Notes: generated by a model not told the origin, from the letters alone. Shown: positions 24,461 to 32,660, counted from the first letter of the stretch. The stretch: DNA of 32,781 nucleotides from Phytophthora quininea (GCA_011947345.1 JAAVTG010000276.1:1-32781), one strand, 5' to 3'. Translations and numbers: made by a program.

Positions 24461-25364
24461 GTGTAAGAGTGTATATAGGTGTAAGTGTATGAGGTGTGTA
24501 AGAGTAGATATGTAGATATTGTATAGAGAAGAATGAGTATGTGAAATAGGAATGTTTAAAGAAGGTATGTAGAGAATGAATGGGTGTAGTGTAAAGTATG
24601 AGTGTGTAAGATAAGAGTGTGTGAGAAGAAAAAAATGGAGTTGAGGAAGGAATAGAGAGAATTTGAGTAATAGAAAATTGAAGAAAAATGATGGATGTTT
24701 GTGTATGAGTGTATGTAGAGAATGGGTGGATGTTTGTGGTGAATAGAAGTGTATGTGGAGTGTAAGTGTAAGTATGAGTGAGTGTAAGTATGTGTGAGTG
24801 TAAATAGAGAGTAAGTGTAAAAAGTGTGATTGTGAATAGAATGTGATTGTTGTAGAGTATAAGTGTGTGTAAAGTATGAGTATGTAAGAGTGTGAGAATG
24901 TGTATGTAGAGGTGAGTGTGTGTAGAGTGTGAGTGTATGTAGAGTGAGTGTGTGTAGAGTGTGAGTGTGTGTAGAGTATAAGTGTGTGTAGAGTGTGTGT
25001 GTGTGGAGTGAGGTGTGTGGAGTGAGTGTGTGTGGAATGTGTAGTGTGTGTAGAGTGTGAGGATGTGTATGTGTGTAGAGGGTGAGTGTGTGTGGGTGAG
25101 TGTGTGTGGGTGAGTGTGTGTGGAGTATGAGTGTGTGTAGAGTGAGTGTGTGTGGAGGAGTGTGTGGGTGAGTGTGTGTAGTATGAGTGTGTGTGGAGTG
25201 TGAGTGTGTAGAGTATAAGTGTGTGTAGAGTGTGAGTGTGTGTGGGTGAGTGTGTGTGGAGTGAGTGTGTGTGGAATGTGTAGTGTGTGTAGAGTGTGAG
25301 GATGTGTATGTGTAGAGTGTGAGTGTTGTAGAGTTTGAGTGTAGTATTTGAGTGTTGTAGGGTG
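24461..25364 (+). repeat. C-free minisatellite tail, unit 16 (904 bp)
   Basis: No C on this strand for 904 bases. The distal two thirds is a degenerate minisatellite of GTGTGTAGAGTGTGAG type. On the minus strand it appears as a 281-codon open frame of Thr/His/Leu/Tyr repeats, which is a composition effect: the CAC/ACT/CTC repeat contains no stops. Confidence 0.95.
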
Positions 25365-25365
25365 C

Positions 25366-28217
25366 TTTATATATATGGTCGGCGCTACATATGTATCGCA
25401 CTAAAATGACGTCGCGTTATGGGCTCTATTTTGGGCTTTGCTGCTGTTTATTCCTGTAGCGCGCTGCTTTTTAGCGCCCAAGTTAGTACTACTCGACACA
25501 CTATTTTCGGTTATCAGACGATACTGACAGTAATACTGATCACAGCATAATGAAACTAAGTGTAACTAGGGTTTTCAGTATGGCGAACATGATGGTGATA
25601 CTCTGAGCGAGCAGAAACAGGCGCATCTGCCAATCAGCGATCAGCAACGAGAACAACGGCTGTACTCCACCGATTGGGCTGAAAACTTGGGAGACTACGT
25701 TTTCATATACGGGGAACATGATGGTGATAGTCTGATGTGACAGAGACAGGTCCATCAGCCAATCAGCGATCAGGAACGATTGCTGCGGCTGTACATACCG
25801 GTTTCGGCTGAAAACGTAGGGGACGACGCTTTCATATACGGGGAAGAAGATGGTGATAGTGTGAAAAGACAGAGACATGCCCACCACCCAATCAGCGATC
25901 GGGAAGGATAGCTATGGCCGTATTCACCGGATTGGGATGAAAACGTGGGAGACGACGTTTTCATGTGTGGAGAACACGATGTTGATTGTCTGAGATGACA
26001 TAGACAGGCCCACCACCCAATCCGCGAGGAGCAACGTTATCTACGGCCGCACACACCTGCTTCGACTACAACCTTGAGAATCACGTTCTTGTATACGCGG
26101 AACACGAAGGTGACACTGCGAAGTGATAGAGACAGGCCTGTCAAGCAGTCAGCGATCAGTAAGGTTCATTACGGCTGTACAAACCTGTTTGGGATGAGAA
26201 CTTGGGAGACTACGTTTGGGTATGTGGGGAAGAAGATGGTGATCGTTGGCAGCGACAGAAACTGGTGCATCCGCCAATGAGCGTTCACAGACGCCATTGC
26301 AGGCATCGTACGCCCGACTCAATCGAAACAGTGACGATATATGTTTCGACGCCAGGTGAACTTGCTGGCGGGACTCAACTAAGAACGTAATGAAAGTACG
26401 TCCTTGAGTATGTGATTATGAGACAAATGGTGTGTAAGGTCGGAATATGTGTAGCAAATGAATGTGCGTATGTGTAGCAAATGAATGTGCGTATGTAGGT
26501 TTAAATGTTTGTGTAGTGCGAGTGTATGCAGCGTATCATTGGAGGTTGGGAAGTCTGTTGTCGAGGGAGAATATGTGTCGAATAAGCGTGTTGTATCATA
26601 TATAGATGTGTGTATGGGAACGACAAAAAGGTATGTAGACTAGTCAATGCAACGAGGATCAATAAGAAGTAGTGGAAACAGGTCATGGATGACTATGCGT
26701 GCGAGAGTGTTATTTGTTATTGGGAATCGTATGAAGGTGAGTGAGTGTACGCTTGTGTAGAGTAGGAGTAGGTGTCGAATAGGAGTGTGTAGAGTGGGAA
26801 TGTATGCAGAGAATGCGTGTTATTGTGTATGGATGTGTTGGTGTTTGCGTGTTCGTAGTATATGGTTTGAGTAAAAGGAAGGAGTAAAAATATGATTTGG
26901 TGATAGGTAAATGAGAAAGATAGAGTGGGAGTGAAAGAAAAGAAGAAAAAAGAAAAGAATGATAATAGTTGATTATAATGAGATGGATTGGGATTGATCG
27001 GAAAGGTGATTTGAATGAATTGATTGAGAGTTAGGTAGTAATGTGGAAAAATGAGAAGAAGAAGAAGTATGTGGAGAGTGTGGATAGTAGATAATCGTGT
27101 AAGAGTGTATATAGGTGTAAGTGTATGAGGTGTGTAAGAGTAGATATGTAGATATTGTATAGAGAAGAATGAGTATGTGAAATAGGAATGTTTAAAGAAG
27201 GGGTATGTAGAGAATGAATGGGTGTAGTGTAAAGTATGAGTGTGTAAGATAAGAGTGTGTGAGAAGAGAAAAAATGGAGTTGAGGAAGGAATAGAGAGAA
27301 TTTGAGTAATAGAAAATTGAAGAAAAATGATGGATGTTTGTGTGTATGAGTGTATGTAGAGAATGGGTGGATGTTTGTGGTGAATAGAAGTGTATGTGGA
27401 GTGTAAGTGTAAGTATGAGTGAGTGTAAGTATGTGTGAGTGTAAATAGAGAGTAAGTGTAAAAAGTGTGATTGTGAATAGAATGTGATTGTTGTAGAGTA
27501 TAAGTGTGTGTAAAGTATGAGTATGTGAGAGTGTGAGGATGTGTAGAGTATGAGTGTGAGTGTGAGTGTATGTGAGAGTGTGAAGATGTGTATGTGTAGA
27601 GTGAGTGTGTGTGGAGTGAGTGTTGTAGAGTAAGTGTATGTAGAGTGTGAGTGTGTGTAGAGTATAAGTGTGTGTAAAGTATGAGTATGTAAGAGTGTGA
27701 GAATGTGTATGTAGAGGGTGAGTGTGTGTAGAGTGAGTGTATGTAGAGTGTGAGTGTGTGTAGAGTGAGTGTGTGTAGAGTATAAGTGTGTAGAGTGTGA
27801 GTGTGTGTGGAGTGAGTGTGTGTGGAGTGAGTGTGTGTGGAATGTGTAGTGTGTGTAGAGTGTGAGGATGTGTATGTGTAGAGGGTGAGTGTGTAGAGTG
27901 TGAGTGTATGTAGAGTGTGAGTGTGTGTAGAGTGTGAGTGTGTGTAGAGTATAAGTGTGTGTAGAGTGTGTGTGGAGTGAGTGTGTGTGGAGTGAGTGAG
28001 TATGAGTGTGTGTGGAGTGTGAGTGTGTGAGTATAAGTGTGTAGAGTGTGAGTGTGTGTGGAGTGAGTGTGTGTGGAGTGTGTGTGTGGAATGTGTAGTG
28101 TGTGTAGAGTGTGAGGATGTGTATGTGTAGAGTGAGTGTGTGTAGAGTGTGAGTGTGTGTAGAGTGTGAGTGTATGTAGAGTGAGTGGGTGTAGAGTGTG
28201 AGTATTGTAGGGTTTAG
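25366..28217 (+). repeat. Array unit 17 (6 monomers, longest tail)
   Basis: The most telomere-proximal and longest unit. Monomers start at 25591, 25720, 25849, 25978, 26106 and 26235. The head, monomers and first part of the tail nearly match unit 16. The C-free tail ends in ATTGTAGGGTTTAG at 28204-28217, a telomere-like seed, after which unrelated sequence starts with no further head. It serves as the reference for placing the tail cuts: E at about 26750, A at 26807, B at 27095, C at 27388, D at 27524. Confidence 0.94.
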
Positions 28218-28221
28218 TATA
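27097..28221 (+). repeat. C-free minisatellite tail, unit 17 (1125 bp)
   Basis: No C on this strand for 1125 bases, ending just past the telomere-like TAGGGTTTAG. The minisatellite has internal higher-order repetition, for example GGAATGTGTAGTGTGTGTAGAG recurs at about 27840 and 28088. The minus strand is open in two frames for over 400 codons, which is a composition artefact. Confidence 0.95.
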
Positions 28222-28224
28222 CGC

Positions 28225-28360
28225 GACCGTTTGAAAACGAGCCTGGAAACCGGTACCGACATTTTGCACAGGTATGTTATCGCCAATGAACTATCGATTA
28301 GGCTGAAAAAAGTTTTCGAAAATGTCTGGAATTTTGTATACACGCGAAAAACATGGTTTG
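28225..28360 (+). repeat. Possible highly degenerate monomer
   Basis: In order: GCACAGGTATG, CGCCAATGA, CGATTAGGCTGAAAA, GTTTTCG, TGTATACACGCGAAAAACATGG. These match the monomer landmarks (ACAGGCCCAT, CCAATCAG, GGCTGAAAAC, ACGTTTTC, TATACGCGGAACACGATGG) in the same order. The ACAGG-to-ATGG distance is about 84 bp instead of 103, so part of the middle would be deleted. Weak, judged by eye. Confidence 0.35.
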
Positions 28361-29100
28361 TGAGAAATCTAGCCTGAAACATATGGTTTTCTGTGCAGAA
28401 ATGAACGGGCAAGGGTCGACTTGGTGGGGGTACGACAAGGTCCGGTTGCATAAATCGGCTTGGAAGACCGTCAAACAGCATATAGGATTTGACATGGGTA
28501 CATCGTACTTAAGAGAACACTCACGGTACTTCTTCGAATCAGACGCATTTGACAAAATTTCACTTACGTACGAAACTACCATATGGAATATTTTATATGA
28601 GAGGTAGGATGTCACTAAAAATCAAAGTACTGTAAGTATCCGAGTAAGTACGATTTAGAGTACGGAATAAAATTCAGAATTGTACTTTCAAAAATGCGCA
28701 AATGACTTGTACGAGAAAAAACATGTTGGTAGTGAAGTTGAGCACTGTAGACATGTTTGGGCCTTCTGCATACGGTGTTTGGTAACATATGCACAGCTGT
28801 GTTGGTGCAAGATGTTCTTGACTGATTGTAGAATACATTACCATTCCACGTTTGTGCATCTATGCACCTATAGTCACTATAAGTGACGCCACAAATGGCT
28901 TTTCGTTCCAGTTTATTCATAAAGAAATAATTAACGCGGCCAAAACGAACGGTTTAATATTGAGAATTCACAGGTGTACATAGAGAAATATGAGCTTTCC
29001 GGTGACAGACTGTATTTTGACAAAAACGGTACATTAACAAGAAAATGGACAGAATCTCCGTTTTAGAGTAACTTTAAAGTGAATATAGGCATAACGTAGA
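28361..29100. other. Mostly single-copy sequence, no recognisable gene
   Basis: About 740 bp without similarity to the array that I can see. Base composition is balanced, with C present, unlike the flanking tracts. An ATG-initiated plus-strand frame (28353-28607, 84 codons, starting MVCEKSSLKHMV) and an overlapping minus-strand frame (28298-28615) exist. Neither shows a motif or known family, and both are short enough to be chance. Nothing else is recognised. Confidence 0.6.
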
Positions 29101-29480
29101 CATAGACGGTTGGTGCGGTGGTGGTCGTCGTTGGCAAAGACGGGGCGGAGGGGGAGACGAGGGTATGGACGGGGCGAGAGCATGACACCGACTCGGAACC
29201 AGTAGAAGTGCAGTTGCGCGTCGTTTTGGAGTGGTTTTGAAGGGAGTATGGGAGTCGGGTGGGCATAGACGGTTGGTGCGGTGGTGGTAGTCGTTGGCAA
29301 AGACGGGGCGGAGGGGGAGATGAGGGTATGGACGGGGCGAGAGCATGACACCGACTCGGAACCAGTAGAAGTGCAGTTGCGCGTCGTTTTGGAGTGGTTT
29401 GGAAGGAGTATGGGAGTCGGGTGGGCATAGACGGTTGGTGCGGTGGTGGTAGTCGTTGGCAAAGACGGGGCGGAGGGGAG
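29101..29480 (+). repeat. CpG-rich ~163-bp tandem repeat (2.3 copies)
   Basis: CATAGACGGTTGGTGCGG occurs at 29101, 29264 and 29426, giving periods of 163 and 162 bp; the third copy stops near 29480. The repeat is rich in CG dinucleotides and in G runs. Copies 1 and 2 each hold four G runs with loops of 4, 6 and 7 bases (29142-29174 and 29305-29337), a canonical G-quadruplex pattern on the strand pointing to the telomere. It lies between single-copy DNA and a C-free tail. All three minus-strand frames are open, so it is not read as coding. Confidence 0.93.
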
Positions 29481-29483
29481 ATT

Positions 29484-30835
29484 AGTGTTAGTTGGTGATG
29501 TGGAAAATGAGAAGAAGAAGAAGTATATGGAGAGTATGGATAGTATATAATAGTGTAAGAGTGTATATACGTGTAAGTGTATGAGTGTGTAAGAGTAGAT
29601 ATGTGGATATTGTATGAAGAAGAATGAGTATGTGAAATAGGAATGTGTAAAGAAGGAGTATGTAGAGAATAAATGGGTGTAGTGTAAAGTATGAGTGTGT
29701 AAGATAAGAGTGTGTGAGAAGAGAAAAATGGAGTTGAGGAAGGAATAGAGAAAGTTTGAGTAATAGAAGATTGAAGAAAAATGATGTTTGTGTGTATGAG
29801 TGTATGAAGAGTATGGATGTTTGTGGTAAATAGAAGTGTATATGGAGTGTGAGTGTAAGTATGTGTGAGTGTAAATAGAGAGTAAGTGTAAATAAGTGTG
29901 AGTGTGAATAGAGTGTGATTGTTGTAGAGTATAAGTGTGTGTAAAGAATGAGTATTTGAGAGTGTGAGGATGTGTATGTGTGGAGTGTGAGTGTGTGTAG
30001 AGTGTGAGTGTGAGAAAAAATGGAGTAGAGGAAGGAATAGAGAAAATTTGAGTAATAGAAAGTTGAAGAAAAATGATGGGTGTTTGTGTGTGAGTGTATG
30101 AGTGTATGTAGAGTATGGATGGATGTTTGTGGTAAATAGGAGTGTGTGTGGAGTGTAAGTGTGAGTATGTGTGAGTGTAAATAGAGTGTGATTGTTGTAG
30201 AGTATAAGTGTGTGTAAAGTATGAGTATGTGTAGAGTGTGAGTGTAAAGTATGAGTGTGTGAGAGTGTGAGGATGTGTATGTGTAGAGTGAGTGTTGTAG
30301 AGTGTGAGTATGTGTAGAGTGTGAGTGTGTGTAGAGTGTAAGTGTGTGTAGAGTGAGAGTATGTGAGAGGGTGAGTGTGTGTGGAGTGTGAGTGTGTATA
30401 GAGTGTGAGTTTGTGTAGAGTGTGAGTGTGTGTAGAGTGTGAGTGTGTGTGTGTATAGAGTGTGAGTGTGGAGTGTGAGTGTGTGTGGAGTGTGAGTGTG
30501 TGTAGAGTATTAGTGTGTGTAAAGTATGAGTGTGTGAGAGTGTGAGAATGTGTATGTGAGAGGGTGAGTATGTGAGAGTGTGAGTGTGTGTGGAGTGTGA
30601 GTGTGTATAGAGTGAGTGTAGAGTGTAAGTGTGTAGAGTGTGATTGTTGTAGGGTATAAGTGTGTAAAGAATGAGTATGTGAGAGTATGAGTGTGTAGAG
30701 TATGAGTGTGTATAGAGTATGAGTGTGTATAGAGTGTGAGTGTGTGGAGTGTGAGTGTGTGGAGTGTGAGTGTGAGTATGTGTGGAGTGTGAGTGTGTGA
30801 ATGTGTGTGGAGTGAGTATGTGTGGAGTGTGAGGA
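29484..30835 (+). repeat. Detached array-unit tail with C-free minisatellite
   Basis: From about 29495 the sequence (GATGTGGAAAATGAGAAG, GTATGGATAGTATATAAT, GTATATACGTGTAAG) matches the distal tail of array units, best unit 2, but has no head or monomers in front. There is no C on this strand from 29571 to 30858 (1288 bases), the longest such stretch in the window. A segment starting GAGAAAAATGGAGT at about 29717 recurs at about 30013 (GAGAAAAAATGGAGT), an internal duplication of roughly 300 bp. The tract runs directly into interstitial telomere repeats. Confidence 0.92.
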
Positions 30836-30856
30836 TTTAGGGTTTAGGGTTTAGGG
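30836..30856 (+). repeat. Interstitial telomere repeat, 3 x TTTAGGG
   Basis: Three perfect TTTAGGG heptamers in the same orientation as the chromosome-end tract, preceded by C-free minisatellite (as the real telomere is) and followed by unrelated C-containing sequence. They lie about 1.8 kb inside the true telomere. This is best read as a former chromosome end that was later extended or capped. Confidence 0.95.
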
Positions 30857-31098
30857 AACTGAAAGGGTCACCCTCTGGTACAATTAATACCCGGACATGC
30901 CACACCCACCCGAGATAGGCAGTGGGTGACGCTTTGCTATTTGTTTCCGGTACAACTGTGGCATGAGGTGAACAGGGTGACCAGCGCCTATATAAACCCG
31001 ATACAAACGTGGCAGACAAGGTTAATGCGATACCATAGTCAATTCAAGTCATATGAACCTAAAAATTGGTATCACTGCGAATGACAGGATTTGTGACA
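30857..31098. other. Unclassified spacer after interstitial telomere
   Basis: No gene is visible. An imperfect inverted repeat is present: GGGTCACCCT at about 30867-30876 against AGGGTGACC at about 30974-30982, with CATGCCACA and TGTGGCATG also inverted inside it. A 7-bp stem CACCCAC/GTGGGTG (30903-30909, 30922-30928) lies within the loop. A TATA-box-like CTATATAAA is at about 30989. Function unknown. Confidence 0.5.
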
Positions 31099-31690
31099 TA
31101 TGGTGGAGTATAGACAGGCCCTCCAACCAATCAGAGAGATATGTTCACTACGCAGTCAATATGAGATGGGTGCTCATGAAAATCTGGTAAATTATGTTAA
31201 AACATATGGAGAAAAGATGGTACTTCTTATTTTGGACAAAAACAGGCGCATCACCCAGTATTGATTATTTGTGCATTACGAAGCCAATTATAAGAATAAG
31301 GAGCAACAAGTTGTGAAACCTACGTTTTCAATTACTGTGAAAAAGATGGTACTATGTTGGTGTGTCAGAGACAGGCGTCAACAGCCAATCACAGACCTTT
31401 ACGGATTATTGATGTTATAATAGGTTCCTTGACGCTAAAGTTTTGGGAAGTACGTTTTTACGTACAGCGAACATGATGGTGGTATTATTTGAGGACATAG
31501 ACAGGCGTATCGCCCAATAAAAAAGCACCAGAAGGAACAGCACAAATACGCAGCAGCCAGTAGCGAAAACGTGACAAAATACGTTCTCGAGTACGATGAA
31601 TACGTTAGTGGCACTACCGTGTGCCAGAGACATGTGAACTACCCAATAGGAAGACAATACGGAGAAATAACGACAGAGAGCTCCTGTCGG
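31099..31690 (+). repeat. Diverged copies of the 129-bp monomer (about 5)
   Basis: The landmarks recur with the array period: ACAGGC or its variant at 31114, 31242, 31371, 31501 and 31630 (steps 128, 129, 130, 129), GATGGT at 31216, 31345 and 31475, and CCAAT or CCCAAT/CCCAGT about 12-15 bases after ACAGGC in every copy. Between landmarks the copies differ strongly from the array and from each other, so they are much older. A minus-strand frame is open for 92 codons over two of them (31415-31693) with the array's minus-strand pattern. They lie between the interstitial and true telomeres. Confidence 0.85.
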
Positions 31691-32016
31691 CACCGAAAAT
31701 CCGGGTAGTCACGTTATAATATTCAACGAATAAGATTATATTGCTCGCCCAAGCCAGGCACTGACTAAAAACGGTATTATCCGAATACACACTATTTACA
31801 GCCGTAACCAAGTGAATTACAGCCGTCAAACACAAAATAACACACGAAACACCGCCAACTAGTCTTGGAACGACCTCGGTGCCGGCGAGTTAAGCTTGCC
31901 GACTATGCCAGGCGTCCTCACGAACCGTATGCAGACTCTGAGCGCCTTCCCTTGCGTCCTGGAGGCGTGGCAAGTCGTGCCAGCGCAGATACGACACGAG
32001 AAGAGGCTTGCTGGAG
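31691..32016. other. Unclassified subtelomeric sequence
   Basis: About 325 bp without recognisable genes. The first part is A/C-rich on this strand (31790-31860), the opposite of the G-rich skew elsewhere; the second part is CpG-rich. A plus-strand open frame at 31865-32083 has no ATG near its start and no recognised motif. Confidence 0.5.
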
Positions 32017-32113
32017 GACGGGGCAAGAGCGTGAAACCGGGTCAGAAGCAGTAGTAATGCAGTTGCGCGCCATTTTTGGGTAATTTTGCATCGAGTATCG
32101 GATTCAGAAGTAG
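32017..32113 (+). repeat. Diverged copy of the CpG-rich repeat
   Basis: GACGGGGCAAGAGCGTGA, then AGCAGTAGTAATGCAGTTGC, then GAGTATCGGATTCAG aligns in order with GACGGGGCGAGAGCATGA, CCAGTAGAAGTGCAGTTGC, GAGTATGGGAGTCGG at 29168-29258. By eye about three quarters of bases match. The quadruplex-forming G runs are mostly absent here. It lies at the corresponding place in the distal module, between diverged monomers and a C-free tract. Confidence 0.8.
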
Positions 32114-32596
32114 AGAAAGGCGAGGAGGAGTAGAATAATAAATAGGAAGTTTGTGATGAGGAGAGAGAAGTGGAGAAAAGGGTGGGCTGGTTTGAGCTAG
32201 AAGTAAAAATAGTTTGAAGAAGTATTGTTAGGAGTGAAATGGTTGATGAAAGATAAAATGGGTGTGTTTTGTTTAGGTTTGTTTGGTAGATGGAAATTGT
32301 ATATAGTGTTAGTTTGTTGAAGAATGGATTGGATTTGAATATGTGGATGGTATGAAGTAATGAAAAGGAAAGTGTAGTAGAATGGAGAAAAATGTAAAAT
32401 GGTTGAATGAGGAAAGGGATAAAGTAAATTTGTAAGATGTGAAATGGGTAAGGATTTGTTGTGAAAAGTAAGGTGAAAGGTTGGTTTGAAAAAAGTGTAT
32501 TAGAATGTGAGAATTTTAGAGTATGAGAATAAGTGTGTGTAGAGTGTGAGTGTGTGTAGAGTGTGAGTGTGTAGAGTGTGAGTGTGTGTAGAGTGT
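32114..32596 (+). repeat. Terminal A/G/T tract and minisatellite
   Basis: Purine- and T-rich sequence, with no C on this strand from 32198 to the window end (584 bases). The proximal part is not obviously repetitive and does not align by eye to array tails. From about 32530 it becomes the same GTGTGTAGAGTGTGAG minisatellite seen in units 16 and 17 and at 29900-30830. Confidence 0.85.
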
Positions 32597-32660
32597 GAGT
32601 GTTGTAGGGTTTGAGTGTTGTAGGGTTTGAGTGTTGTAGGGTTTGAGTGTTGTAGAGTTT
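32597..32660 (+). repeat. 16-bp telomere-transition repeat x4
   Basis: Four tandem copies of GAGTGTTGTAGGGTTT at 32597, 32613, 32629 and 32645 (last copy GAGTGTTGTAGAGTTT). Each carries TAGGGTTT, a telomere heptamer in register, fused to the GAGTGTTG of the minisatellite. Single or degenerate copies occur at the ends of units 16 (about 25322-25362) and 17 (28201-28217). Confidence 0.93.

Larger units (their letters stand above)
22733..25365 (+). repeat. Array unit 16 (6 monomers, near full-length tail)
   Basis: Monomers start at 22957, 23086, 23215, 23343, 23472 and 23601. It has the 23-bp tail duplication shared with units 11 and 17. The tail runs about 900 bp further than type B, through C-free GTGTGTAGAGTGTGAG minisatellite, and ends with GAGTGTTGTAGGG, the same motif that precedes the real telomere at 32597-32660. 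It is then joined through TGC to the TA head of unit 17. The 52-residue core frame is intact at 22758-22916. Confidence 0.94.
1..28217 (+). repeat. Subtelomeric higher-order repeat array, 17 units
   Basis: Seventeen head-to-tail copies all begin with a TA run followed by GGTCGGCGCTACATATG; GGTCGGCG occurs at 9, 2072, 4118, 6240, 7935, 9355, 10509, 11928, 13081, 14779, 16133, 17857, 19275, 20430, 21583, 22744 and 25377. Each unit is a ~210-bp core, 4 or 6 monomers of about 129 bp, and a T/G/A-rich tail. Unit length (1.15-2.85 kb) varies mainly with where the tail is cut and secondarily with monomer number. No unit is inverted. The array sits inward of a TTTAGGG telomere, so it is subtelomeric. 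I do not recognise the family. The mechanism of array growth is inferred, not seen. Confidence 0.97.

Noticed and set aside
791..26390. Recurrent 60-80-codon frames around the last monomer and tail start (both strands) in every unit
   Set aside because: They overlap on both strands and several frames, many begin at non-ATG codons, and they repeat simply because the units repeat.
1..28217. CRISPR-like array or bacterial repeat system
   Set aside because: Repeats are 129 bp and contiguous with no unique spacers, and the sequence ends in a eukaryotic telomere.
27031..28481. Minus-strand open frames of 412 and 429 codons (and 281 codons at 24556-25401, 192 at 5686-6264) rich in Thr, His, Leu, Tyr and Ser
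   Set aside because: They are translations of C-free minisatellite, whose complement (CACACTC-type) contains few stops; two frames are open at once and there is no domain or non-repetitive coding signature.
28353..28607. 84-codon ATG-initiated plus-strand frame in the single-copy island as a gene
   Set aside because: Short, no recognisable motif, overlapped by a minus-strand frame of similar length, and its start lies in a possible degenerate monomer. Left as unclassified sequence.
29034..29462. Minus-strand open frames of 90-142 codons with Pro/Thr-rich repeats
   Set aside because: All three minus frames are open over the same CpG-rich tandem repeat, and the repeat period of 162-163 bp changes frame between copies. 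This is composition, not coding.
31865..32083. 72-codon plus-strand Arg/Ala-rich frame
   Set aside because: It begins at TTG with no nearby ATG, runs into the diverged CpG-rich repeat, and is explained by local GC-rich composition.
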